The position numbers and the translations under genes are program-made. The notes beneath the pieces are model-generated. The model saw only the letters and a list, made by a program, of their open reading frames with translations, was not told the origin of the DNA and ran no database searches. A stretch of DNA of 23,291 bases from JBEKVE01 sp049514335. Its GTDB lineage: Bacteria; Actinomycetota; Acidimicrobiia; Acidimicrobiales; UBA8190. The stretch covers positions 1 to 23,291 of the forward strand of contig JBEKVE010000030.1 of the NCBI GenBank assembly GCA_049514335.1, given 5' to 3'. Positions 8,948 to 16,210 of this stretch are shown piece by piece (position 1 is the stretch's first letter; each line of letters starts with the position of its first letter).

Positions 8948-9484
8948 TCACGGACGGCCCTCGGTGCTGGTGCCGAGCGCGCCCAGCACGGCGTCGGCCA
9001 CGTCCTCGGCGGCGGTGTCGTCGACGTCGACCACGGCAGTGGCAACCTCCTCGTACAGCGGGCGCCGCTCGACCTCGAGGCGGGTCAGGGCGGCCGCCGG
9101 TCCGTCCGGATCGGCGGCGAGCAGGGGGCGGTCGACCGCCCGTCCCACGCGGCGCGCCAGTGTCGCGGGCCGGGCCCGCAGCCACACCACGGTGCCGGTC
9201 CGTCGCATGAGCGCCCGGTTGGCGGGATCGAGCACGGCCCCGCCCCCCACCGACACCACGCTGGGCTCGCCGGCGCTGAGCGCCGACACGAGGGCGGCGG
9301 ACTCGGCGGCGCGGAACGACGCCTCGCCCTGCGTGGCGAAGATCTCCGCCACCGACAAAGCGGCGGCGCGTTCGACCATGTCGTCGATGTCTGTGTGGGG
9401 CCACCCGAGACGCGCCGCCACCATGCGCGCCACCGTGGACTTCCCCGCGCCCATCATGCCCACCAGGACGAGATGGTCACGCAC
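8948..9484 (-). CDS. aroK: shikimate kinase
   Basis: It phosphorylates shikimate at the 3-hydroxyl with ATP. The Walker A motif is GMMGAGKST at residues 9-17. The substrate-binding DIDD is in HTDIDDMVE, and GGG in SVVSVGGGAVLDPANR contacts shikimate. The LID region carries DRPLLAADPDG. At 178 residues the length is typical. GTG at 9484 overlaps the aroC stop by 8 bases, so translation is probably coupled to aroC. No strong ribosome binding site is seen. Confidence 0.95.
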   Translation of the reverse strand: MRDHLVLVGMMGAGKSTVARMVAARLGWPHTDIDDMVERAAALSVAEIFATQGEASFRAAESAALVSALSAGEPSVVSVGGGAVLDPANRALMRRTGTVVWLRARPATLARRVGRAVDRPLLAADPDGPAAALTRLEVERRPLYEEVATAVVDVDDTAAEDVADAVLGALGTSTEGRP

Positions 9485-10664
9485 TGCCCACCGCCGCCGA
9501 AGGCGGCGGTTCCTGCAGCGAGGCGAGGAACCCGTCCCGGTTGCGCACCACCTCGGCCACGGAGTCCCCGCCGAACTTGCGCAGCGCCTCGGACGCCAGC
9601 ACGAGCGCCGTCATGGTCTCGGCCACGACACCCATGGCCGGCACGGCGGTGACGTCGGTCCGCTCCTTGAACGACACCGTGGCCTCTTTGGTGACCACGT
9701 CCACGGTGCCGAGCACGGGACGGTTCAAGGTGGCGAGCGGCTTCATGCCCACCCGCGCCACCACCGGGCCGCCGGTGGACATCCCCCCTTCGATGCCGCC
9801 CGCCCGCAGCGTCTCGCGGTGGTACGAGGCGCTGTCCTCGTCCCAGCTGATGGCGTCGTGGGCCTCCGAGCCGCGGCGGCTCGTCACGTCGGAGCCGTCG
9901 CCGAACTCCACGAACTTCACGGCCTGGATGCTCATGAGCGCCTGGGCCAGCAGCCCGTCGAGGCGACGGTCCCAGTGCACGTGGCTGCCCAGTCCCACCG
10001 GGACCCCGTAGGCCAGGACCTCCACCACCCCCCCGAGGGAGTCACCGTCCTTGGCGGCGGCCTTGATGGCGGCCACCATGCGGTCCTCGGTCCCGGAGTC
10101 GAAACAGCGCACGGAGGAGTCGTCGACGCGGGCCAGGTCCCCGGGTCCCGGGCGCTCGGCGCCCTCGACCTCGACGGGACCGAGCCCGACGACGTGACTG
10201 AGCACCGACACGCCCAGGTGGGCCAGCAGCGCCTTGGCCAGGCACCCGGCCGCCACCCGGGCGGCGGTCTCGCGCGCCGAGGCACGTTCGAGGACGTCGC
10301 GTGCGTCGTCGAAGCCGTACTTCTGCATGCCCGCCAGATCGGCGTGCCCCGGGCGCGGCTTGGTCAGGACCTTGCTGGGCGCGCCGGGGTCGGGTGACAT
10401 CTCCTGCTCCCACTTGGGCCACTCGGTGTTGCCGATCTCGATGGCCACCGGTCCCCCGAGCGTGCGGCCGTGGCGCACGCCGCCGAGCAACGTGACCTCG
10501 TCGGCCTCGAAGCGCATGCGCGGCCCTCGTCCGTAGCCCAGACGCCGACGGGCCAGCTCTCCGGCCACCTCGGCCGACGTGATCGCCAACCCCGCGGGCA
10601 GGCCCTCGACGATCACCACGAGCGCCTTGCCGTGCGACTCTCCGGCGGTGAGGAACCTGAGCAT
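9477..10664 (-). CDS. aroC: chorismate synthase
   Basis: It forms chorismate from EPSP with reduced FMN as cofactor, the last shikimate step. The 395-residue protein begins MLRFLTAGESHGKALV, the canonical start. The signatures GRGPRMRFEADEV, GGPVAIEIGNTEWPKW, KPRPGHADLAGMQKYGFDD, RASARETAARVAAG, RRGSEAHD and GGIEGGMSTGGPVV follow. ATG at 10664 follows the prepilin peptidase stop by 22 bases, with a weak GGAAG upstream. It is the first of four aro genes in the cluster. aroA, aroE and the DAHP synthase are not in this window. Confidence 0.97.
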   Translation of the reverse strand: MLRFLTAGESHGKALVVIVEGLPAGLAITSAEVAGELARRRLGYGRGPRMRFEADEVTLLGGVRHGRTLGGPVAIEIGNTEWPKWEQEMSPDPGAPSKVLTKPRPGHADLAGMQKYGFDDARDVLERASARETAARVAAGCLAKALLAHLGVSVLSHVVGLGPVEVEGAERPGPGDLARVDDSSVRCFDSGTEDRMVAAIKAAAKDGDSLGGVVEVLAYGVPVGLGSHVHWDRRLDGLLAQALMSIQAVKFVEFGDGSDVTSRRGSEAHDAISWDEDSASYHRETLRAGGIEGGMSTGGPVVARVGMKPLATLNRPVLGTVDVVTKEATVSFKERTDVTAVPAMGVVAETMTALVLASEALRKFGGDSVAEVVRNRDGFLASLQEPPPSAAVGSA

Positions 10665-10686
10665 GGGGCAAATCTACTTCCGGGCC

Positions 10687-11481
10687 TCAGACGCCCCGGT
10701 GGAACAGGGTGTGGGCGACCGGCCCGCCCCACAGCACCGTGACCACTGCGCCCGCCGCCAGGAACGGGCCGAAGGGGATCTTGGTCTTGCGACCCGCCCC
10801 CGTGACGGCCATGGCCAGGATGCCGATCACCGCCCCCAACAGGAAGGCGGCGAAGAATCCGACGAAGGCCCGCCCGTAGCCCAGCCACCCCGTCGCCATG
10901 CCGATGACACCAGCCAGCCGGACGTCGCCGAAACCCATGCCGCGCGGCACGGCCAGGTGGACGGCGAGGAATGCGGCGAAGGCCACCACCCCCGCCACCG
11001 CCGCCCACAGGAGCGAATGCCACCGGTGGTCGACGGCCGACGCCACCACGAGCAGGATGATGAGGACGGCGAGGGTGGGGTACACGAGCCGGTTGGGGAT
11101 GATCTGGTGCTCGAGGTCGATGGCGCTGATGGCCACGAGGGCCAGGCCCAGCACGGCGAAGGGCGCCAGGTCGGCGTCGGCGCCGAGGCGGGCGGCGAAC
11201 CCGCCGAGCACCAGGGCGCTCACCACCGCCATGACGAGCGGCCGCCACCGCAGCACCGGCACGGCGCCGCACGACGGGCAGCCCGAACGCCACACCCAGG
11301 GCCGGGCCACGGGGAGGAGCCCCCACCGGGTGAAGGGCTGGGCGCACGACGGGCAGCGCCACCAGGGACGGTCGAGTGGCCGGCGGGCCCCCATCCGCTC
11401 CACGAGGATCTCGAGCTCCCCGCCGAGGACGAGCCCGCCGGCGGCGCTGACCCCCGTGACGAGGGCGTGCATGGCGGGCAC
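10687..11481 (-). CDS. type IV prepilin peptidase (A24 family, PilD-like)
   Basis: This is a membrane aspartyl protease that cleaves prepilin leader peptides and, in bifunctional members, N-methylates the new N-terminus. The 264-residue protein has the cytoplasmic methylase-type domain with two cysteine pairs (CPSCAQP and CPSCGAV). About seven hydrophobic segments follow. The two catalytic aspartates are in AISAIDLEHQIIPN and GMGFGDVRLAG. No pilin genes are near; the gene sits between an Nfu gene and aroC. From memory, mycobacteria also keep such a peptidase beside their aro genes. The GTG at 11481 and the ATG at 11472 are both possible starts, and neither has a clear Shine-Dalgarno. Confidence 0.9.
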   Translation of the reverse strand: MPAMHALVTGVSAAGGLVLGGELEILVERMGARRPLDRPWWRCPSCAQPFTRWGLLPVARPWVWRSGCPSCGAVPVLRWRPLVMAVVSALVLGGFAARLGADADLAPFAVLGLALVAISAIDLEHQIIPNRLVYPTLAVLIILLVVASAVDHRWHSLLWAAVAGVVAFAAFLAVHLAVPRGMGFGDVRLAGVIGMATGWLGYGRAFVGFFAAFLLGAVIGILAMAVTGAGRKTKIPFGPFLAAGAVVTVLWGGPVAHTLFHRGV

Positions 11482-11529
11482 GCTAACCGAGCAGACCCTG
11501 GACCCCGCGGATGCGCGCCCTGCCCCGGC

Positions 11530-11546
11530 CGGCGGCGTCGCCGCCG
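11530..11546 (-). terminator. GC-rich hairpin between the Nfu gene and the prepilin peptidase
   Basis: The self-complementary run GGCGGC-GAC-GCCGCC (minus strand), extended by an outer C-G pair, lies about 20 bases after the Nfu stop. There is no U-tract, so it may be a weak or non-classical terminator or only an RNA-stabilising hairpin. Confidence 0.35.
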
Positions 11547-11564
11547 ACCCGGTGCCCGACGCCG

Positions 11565-12236
11565 CTACTTCTTGGCCGGCTCGTAGAAGGGGTTGGTGCC
11601 GCTGGCGTGGTCGGTGACGTCTATGACCGAGACGATCTCGGGCACGGACTCCCGCAGCGCCACCTCGATGCCCTGCGACAGCGTGACGGTGGCGAGCCCG
11701 CAGCCCTGGCAGCCGCCACCGAGGCGGACATAGACCACGCCCTCCTCCACCGCCACCAGGTCGGCGCGGCCGCCGTGCATGGCGATCGAGGGGTTGACCT
11801 GGTCCTCGAGCACGGCCAGGACGCGCTGGGCGAGCTCACCGCTCAGGTCCCCCTGCTGGCGCGGGGCGAACTGCTCGGGGCGCGGCGGCACGTTGGGGTT
11901 CAGGATGACGAGACCACCCTCGCCCTCGTCGGACCACTCGAGCCGCGCTCCCACCAGGCGGGCGACGCTCGACTCGGGGACCACCACGGGCAGCCCGCCC
12001 TGGTCGGCGAGGACATCACCGGGACCGGCGTCGGCCGCCGACTGGAAGTAGATGTCGTAGGTGTAGGCGCCGTCACGCGCCCCGGACACCTCCACCCACA
12101 GGGCCAGGCGATCGGCGTCGGTCTCCTGGGCCCGGGCGTCGAGCACCACGCCGCGCGCCGGCGGCGTGATGGTCAGTACGGCGGTCGCCCGACCATCGGC
12201 CGGGCCGGCGTCCTGGGCCGGTGCGTCCTGGGCCAT
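11565..12236 (-). CDS. nfuA: Nfu-type iron-sulfur cluster carrier (degenerate A-type domain + NifU C-terminal domain)
   Basis: This is likely a carrier that delivers Fe-S clusters to client enzymes. Residues about 20-125 resemble a HesB/IscA-type fold (VLTITPPARGVVLDARA, WVEVSGARDGAYTYDIYF) but have no cysteines, as in the E. coli NfuA N-terminal domain. Residues about 140-215 form the NifU C-terminal domain, with AQRVLAVLEDQVNPSIAMHG and the cluster-binding CxxC in GGGCQGCGLATVTLSQGIE. I chose ATG at 12236 because a textbook AGGAGGT (12243-12249) lies 6 bases upstream. The open frame extends 8 codons further without such support. It is the first gene of the minus-strand supercluster. Confidence 0.88.
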   Translation of the reverse strand: MAQDAPAQDAGPADGRATAVLTITPPARGVVLDARAQETDADRLALWVEVSGARDGAYTYDIYFQSAADAGPGDVLADQGGLPVVVPESSVARLVGARLEWSDEGEGGLVILNPNVPPRPEQFAPRQQGDLSGELAQRVLAVLEDQVNPSIAMHGGRADLVAVEEGVVYVRLGGGCQGCGLATVTLSQGIEVALRESVPEIVSVIDVTDHASGTNPFYEPAKK

Positions 12237-12242
12237 GGGTGT

Positions 12243-12249
12243 ACCTCCT
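12243..12249 (-). promoter_or_regulatory. consensus ribosome binding site of the Nfu gene
   Basis: AGGAGGT lies 6 bases before the ATG at 12236 and is the strongest Shine-Dalgarno in the window. It fixes the start of the gene. Confidence 0.85.
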
Positions 12250-12254
12250 GGCGC

Positions 12255-12261
12255 CATCATA
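12255..12261. promoter_or_regulatory. overlapping divergent -10 elements (Nfu gene and ATP-grasp gene)
   Basis: On the minus strand, TATGAT (12261-12256) is a 5/6 match to the -10 consensus, with the Nfu ribosome binding site directly downstream. On the plus strand, CATCAT (12255-12260) sits exactly 6 bases before the GTG at 12267, fitting a leaderless start. The two cannot be occupied by polymerase at once, so the genes may compete. No -35 is recognisable on either side. Confidence 0.45.
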
Positions 12262-12266
12262 GGTGG

Positions 12267-13520
12267 GTGGCCCGCCTACTCCTGATCGTCCCGTCCGCAA
12301 CGTACCGGGCCGACGCTTTCCTCGAAGCCGCCCGGCGCCTCGGGGTCGAGGTGGTGATCGGGTGCGAAGAGCCGCTCGCCCTGGGTGGTTCCATGGGAGT
12401 GCGGGCCCTCACGCTCCCCCTGTCCGACGCCGACGCGGCGGCGGCCGCCATCGTGGCGCACGACGCCGTCACACCTCTCGACGCCGTGGTGGCCGTCGAC
12501 GACGCCGGCACGGTGGTGGCGGCCGAGGCGGGCCGGCGTCTCGGCGTGCACCACAATCCCCCCGACTCGGTGACCGCCACGCGCGACAAGCTCGCCATGC
12601 GCGCCCTGCTGGCGCGGGCCGAGGTCCCCCAGCCGGCCTTCACCGCCCTGGCGCCGGGCGAGGATCCGCAGGACGTGGCCGAGGCCGTGGCCCGGGTGGG
12701 GCTGCCGTGCGTGATCAAGCCCACGTCCCTGTCGGGAAGCCAAGGGGTGCTGCGGGCCGACACCGTGGCCGAGGCGCTGTCCGTGGCCCGACGGGTGCGC
12801 GCCATCGCCGACGACGCGGGCGTGGCCGGCGACGTCGCACTGCTCGTCGAGCGCTTCGTCCCCGGGGTCGAGGTGGCGGTGGAGGGCCTCGTCACGGGGG
12901 GGCAGCTCACCGCCCTGGCGGTGTTCGACAAGCCCGATCCCCTCGACGGCCCGGCCTTCGAGGAGACGATCTACGTCACCCCCAGCCGGCTGCCCCCCGC
13001 CGGGCTCGACGCCGTGCTGGCGGCCACCGCCGCGGCCACGGCCGCGCTGGGGCTGCGCCACGGGCCGGTGCACGCCGAGGTGCGCCTCGACGATGGGCGG
13101 GCCCAGGTCATCGAGGTGGCGGCCCGCACCATCGGCGGCCTGTGCTCGCGCACACTGGCGTTCTCGACCGGTCGCACCCTCGAGGAGCTCGTCATCGCCC
13201 ACGCCCTCGGGATGCCCCCGGACACCGACGGCGCCGAGGGGGCGTCGGGCGTGCTCATGATCCCCATCCCGGTGGCGGGCACCCTCCTCGCCGTGGACGG
13301 CGTGGCAGACGCCCTGTCGGTGCCGGGCGTCACCGAGGTGGAGATCACCGTCGCCGTCGGACGTCCGGTGGTGCCGGTACCCGAAGGGGACCGCTACCTC
13401 GGCTTCGTCTTCGCGCGCGACAGCGGGCCAGAACGCGTGGAGCGTGCGCTGCGTCGGGCCCTGGCGTGCCTCGAGGTCCGCGTCGATCCCGCCGGTGCGC
13501 CGCGCTGCGCCACGCCCTGA
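12267..13520 (+). CDS. ATP-grasp ligase-like enzyme, substrate unknown
   Basis: This 417-residue ATP-grasp protein probably joins a carboxylate to an amine or similar nucleophile via an acyl phosphate. The N-terminal pre-ATP-grasp domain (1-100) is followed by HNPPDSVTATRDKLAMRALL. Next come the ATP-binding lysine K151 and the glycine-rich loop SLSGSQG (154-160). The metal-binding acidic residues are E271 (HAEVRLDDG) and E283 (VIEVAARTIGGL). The C-terminal 90 residues resemble the extra domain of L-amino-acid-ligase-type enzymes. Long upstream extensions of the frame are shadow of the Nfu gene. GTG at 12267 has AGGTGG abutting it and a -10-like hexamer 6 bases upstream. It lies 76 bases before the radical SAM gene and probably shares its pathway. 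I cannot name the substrate. Confidence 0.82.
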   Translation: MARLLLIVPSATYRADAFLEAARRLGVEVVIGCEEPLALGGSMGVRALTLPLSDADAAAAAIVAHDAVTPLDAVVAVDDAGTVVAAEAGRRLGVHHNPPDSVTATRDKLAMRALLARAEVPQPAFTALAPGEDPQDVAEAVARVGLPCVIKPTSLSGSQGVLRADTVAEALSVARRVRAIADDAGVAGDVALLVERFVPGVEVAVEGLVTGGQLTALAVFDKPDPLDGPAFEETIYVTPSRLPPAGLDAVLAATAAATAALGLRHGPVHAEVRLDDGRAQVIEVAARTIGGLCSRTLAFSTGRTLEELVIAHALGMPPDTDGAEGASGVLMIPIPVAGTLLAVDGVADALSVPGVTEVEITVAVGRPVVPVPEGDRYLGFVFARDSGPERVERALRRALACLEVRVDPAGAPRCATP

Positions 13521-13584
13521 GCGGCGGGCCCGGGCGCGGCGGCGCAGGGTCGGGGCGGGGTTCGGGGCGGTCGCCGGTTCCCGC

Positions 13585-13590
13585 TACCGT
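13585..13590 (+). promoter_or_regulatory. possible leaderless promoter -10 of the radical SAM gene
   Basis: TACCGT lies 6 bases before the GTG at 13597, and no Shine-Dalgarno precedes that start. It follows the TAnnnT plus 6-7 bases pattern seen before several genes here. No -35 is visible. Confidence 0.4.
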
Positions 13591-13596
13591 GTGACG

Positions 13597-15063
13597 GTGC
13601 GCGTGGTCCTCGTGTCGAGCTACGAGCTCGGTCATCAACCGCTGCACGTTGCGTCGCCGGCAGGCGCCCTCGAGCGCGCCGGCCACGAGGTGCGCTGCAT
13701 CGACCTGGCGGTCGAGCCCCTCGATCTCGACGCGCTGTCGTGGGCCGACGCCGTCGCCTTCTCGGTGCCGATGCACACCGCCATGCGACTGGCCCGGGCC
13801 GCGTGCCGGGCGGTGCGCCGGCGCCACCCCGGGTTGCCGCTGTGCCTCTACGGTCTCTACGCCGGTCTCGACGGCGCGCTGGGCGCCGCTCCCGTGGCCG
13901 ACCTCGCCATCGCCGGGGAGTACGAGCCGGCCCTGCTCGCCTGGGTGGACGGACTGGGCCCCCCCGCCCCTTCCCCCGTCGCTGACGGGGGCGGTCACGG
14001 GCGAGTCGTGGTGGAGCTGGGCCGGGGGCGCTTCGGTCTCCCCGCCCGCCACCTCCTGCCCCCCCTCGAGCGCTACGCCCACCTCGACGTCGCCGGGGAG
14101 CGGCGCGCCGCCGGCTACGTGGAGGCGAGCCACGGATGCGCCCACCGCTGCCGGCACTGCCCCGTGCCCGTGGTCTACGACGGGCGCACGCGCCTCGTGT
14201 CCGAAGAGTCGGTCGTGGCCGACGTCGCACAGCTCGTTGACCTCGGGGCGCGCCACATCACCTTCGGGGACCCCGACTTCCTGAACGGCCCCCACCACGC
14301 CGCCCGCGTCGTGGCCGCCGTCCACAGCACCTTCCCCGACCTCACCTTCGACGTCACGGCCAAGGTCGAGCACATCCTGCGCCACCGCGAGGTGTGGAGC
14401 GACCTCGCCGCGGCGGGGTGCCTGTTCGCCGTGTCGGCCTTCGAGTCGGCCAGCGATGACATCCTCGAGCAGCTCGACAAGGGCCACCGCGCCCACGAGG
14501 CGGTGGAGGCGGTGGGGGTGCTGCGCGCCGCGGGCATCGAGCCACGCCCGTCGCTCATGCCCTTCACGCCCTGGACCACCGAGCGCGACGTCATCGACAT
14601 CCTCGACCTGGTGGCGCGCTGCGATCTGGTGGGAAACGTGGACCCCGTGCAGTACGCCATCCGCCTTCTCGTGCCACCCGGGTCGCTGCTCGTGACGTCC
14701 GGACGCCTCGACGGCCGGCTCGGCGACTACGACGACGAGCGTCTCGGATACTCGTGGACGTCTCCCGACCCCCGGCTCGACCGCCTCGCGCAACGGCTGT
14801 CCCTGGTGGCGGAGGAGGCCGGTGACGGCGCGTGGCCGGCGCAGCAGGTGTACGACACGGTGCGGTCCGTCACCCTGGACGAGCTCGGGATGCACGGTAC
14901 GCGACGCCCCGGTGTCCCCGCCGTCGAGGCGCGGCTGCGGTCCGCACTGCCTCCCGACGAGCGGCCGCGACTGACGGAGGCGTGGTTCTGCTGCGCCGAG
15001 CCCAACAGTGCCCAATTCGACGCCCTGGGGGCCGACGAGCCCCTCGGCGTCGGGAACAGGTGA
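13597..15063 (+). CDS. B12-type radical SAM protein with C-terminal CCAEP tail
   Basis: The 488-residue protein has an N-terminal Rossmann-like domain of the B12-binding type (RVVLVSSYELGHQPLHVASP, about residues 1-115). The radical SAM motif CxxxCxxC is C181, C185 and C188 in GCAHRCRHCP. A radical SAM barrel follows (FGDPDFLNGPHHA, FDVTAKVEHIL, FAVSAFESASDDILEQLDKG). Near the C-terminus is FCCAEPN (C465-P469). I recall an NCBIfam family called 'CUAEP/CCAEP-tail radical SAM (seleno)protein'; this is the double-cysteine form, both codons being TGC. The reaction is unknown. The start could also be the GTG at 13591. The neighbours, an ATP-grasp enzyme and a cysteine-cluster protein, suggest a small-molecule or peptide modification pathway. 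Confidence 0.85.
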   Translation: MRVVLVSSYELGHQPLHVASPAGALERAGHEVRCIDLAVEPLDLDALSWADAVAFSVPMHTAMRLARAACRAVRRRHPGLPLCLYGLYAGLDGALGAAPVADLAIAGEYEPALLAWVDGLGPPAPSPVADGGGHGRVVVELGRGRFGLPARHLLPPLERYAHLDVAGERRAAGYVEASHGCAHRCRHCPVPVVYDGRTRLVSEESVVADVAQLVDLGARHITFGDPDFLNGPHHAARVVAAVHSTFPDLTFDVTAKVEHILRHREVWSDLAAAGCLFAVSAFESASDDILEQLDKGHRAHEAVEAVGVLRAAGIEPRPSLMPFTPWTTERDVIDILDLVARCDLVGNVDPVQYAIRLLVPPGSLLVTSGRLDGRLGDYDDERLGYSWTSPDPRLDRLAQRLSLVAEEAGDGAWPAQQVYDTVRSVTLDELGMHGTRRPGVPAVEARLRSALPPDERPRLTEAWFCCAEPNSAQFDALGADEPLGVGNR

Positions 15064-15107
15064 GCGACATGTCCCCAACCAGACCGACGAAGCAGGGAGA
15101 GACCACC

Positions 15108-16085
15108 ATGCAACCGGAGCCCGGACGCGCCGTGCCCATGACGGGGGCCGCTCCCCACGCCACTGCGGTCGCCCCCAGCCGGACCGAGCCCTGGCGCGGT
15201 GCGCCCGAGGGCTCGCACGAGTGGGTGAGCTTCCCCGACGACGAGGAGGAGCGCACGTGGATGTTCGACGTCACGTTCCTCGAGAGCCGCTGGACGTGCA
15301 TCTTCGGCAACGGATGCCAGGGCGTGCTCACCGGTCCGGCACCCGAGATGATCCAGGGATGCTGCTCCTACGGTGCGCACTTCACCGGTGGCAAGGACGT
15401 CCGGCGCGTCCTGGCGGCAGCGCGCACGCTCTCGCCGGAGGAGTGGCAGTTCCACGACAAAGCGCGGCGTGCCGGCAAGGGGGGGAAGCTCGACGTGGTG
15501 GTGCGGGCCAAGAACGGCGACATCACCACCCGCCTGGTCAAGGACGCGTGCATCTTCCTCAACCGGCCCGGGTTCGCCGCCGGTCCCGGCTGCGCGCTGC
15601 ACCAGGTCGCCGTCAAGCGCGGCGTGCCGCATCTCGAGCTCAAGCCCGACGTGTGCTGGCAGCTCCCTTTGCGGCGCGACGACGAGGTGGCCGACGACGG
15701 GCACGTCCGCTCGGTCATCCGGCAGTGGGACCGCCGCGACTGGGGTGACGGCGGGTTCGAGTTCCACTGGTGGTGCACCGAGTCGCCCGAGGCCTTCGTC
15801 GGGGCGCGCCCGGTGTACGAGGAGCTGGCCGACGAGCTCATCGCCATGGTCTCCAAGAAGATCTACCGGCGCCTGGTCAAGTACCTGCAGGCCCGGGCGG
15901 CGGCGCTCGGTGGTCCGGCTGTGCCCGCCGGCAACGGTTCGGCCGGCAACGGGTCCGCCGGCAACGGTTCGGCGGACAGCGACGGCGACGGTCCGCACGT
16001 CGCGGTGGGCGCCGGTCCCGGGTCCGCCCCGGTGCGCGTCAGGCTGCCCCATCCCGCTGTGCGCAAGCCCACCCGCTCCACCTGA
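15108..16085 (+). CDS. eight-cysteine protein resembling DUF3109/YkgJ cysteine-cluster family
   Basis: Of 325 residues, eight are cysteine: 64, 70, 85, 86, 148, 162, 183 and 223. The blocks FGNGCQG...GCC, KDACIFLNRPG, GPGCALH and KPDVCWQLPLRR match the layout I know from DUF3109/YkgJ proteins (C-CC, C.FL, C.IH, KP..C...P), which are thought to bind metal or an Fe-S cluster. The tail (about 270-325) is low-complexity, with three AGNGS repeats. The ATG at 15108 follows AGGGAGAG. A second ATG at 15069, with AGGTGAG upstream, would add 13 residues. It lies 45 bases after the radical SAM stop and is probably co-transcribed with it. Function unknown; a partner or substrate-handling role is inference. 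Confidence 0.7.
   Translation: MQPEPGRAVPMTGAAPHATAVAPSRTEPWRGAPEGSHEWVSFPDDEEERTWMFDVTFLESRWTCIFGNGCQGVLTGPAPEMIQGCCSYGAHFTGGKDVRRVLAAARTLSPEEWQFHDKARRAGKGGKLDVVVRAKNGDITTRLVKDACIFLNRPGFAAGPGCALHQVAVKRGVPHLELKPDVCWQLPLRRDDEVADDGHVRSVIRQWDRRDWGDGGFEFHWWCTESPEAFVGARPVYEELADELIAMVSKKIYRRLVKYLQARAAALGGPAVPAGNGSAGNGSAGNGSADSDGDGPHVAVGAGPGSAPVRVRLPHPAVRKPTRST
15927..15971 (+). repeat. three tandem 15-bp units coding for AGNGS
   Basis: Three head-to-tail copies begin at 15927, 15942 and 15957. The first and third are identical in their 15 bases; the middle one differs at two. They code for a flexible Ala-Gly-Asn-Gly-Ser linker in the tail of the cysteine-rich protein. Copy number may vary between strains. 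Confidence 0.85.
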
Positions 16086-16210
16086 CCCGCCCCCGCTGAC
16101 GGGGCGCTCCTGACGGGGAAGCGAGCGCACCGCGTCATCCGTCGGTCCCCGCACGCCGATTTGACGCGGCGGTGCTCAAGACGGCCACACACGGTGCCGA
16201 GGCACCAGAC

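Noticed and set aside
8964..10397. A 477-codon plus-strand open frame opposite aroK and aroC
   Set aside because: Low-complexity composition and complete overlap with two well-recognised genes show that it is a GC-driven shadow.
14989..15063. Selenocysteine insertion in the radical SAM gene
   Set aside because: Both positions of the motif are TGC and the only TGA is the stop at 15061-15063, so no recoding is needed here.
15927..15971. Triple 15-bp repeat as a CRISPR-like array or binding-site array
   Set aside because: The copies are head-to-tail without spacers, in frame, and code for a GNGS linker, so they are a coding repeat.
16086..16210. Direct repeat CTGACGGGG twice in the gap before the NlpC/P60 gene as a terminator or operator
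   Set aside because: The two copies are direct rather than inverted and no U-run follows. A 4-bp CCCG/CGGG stem is too weak to call.
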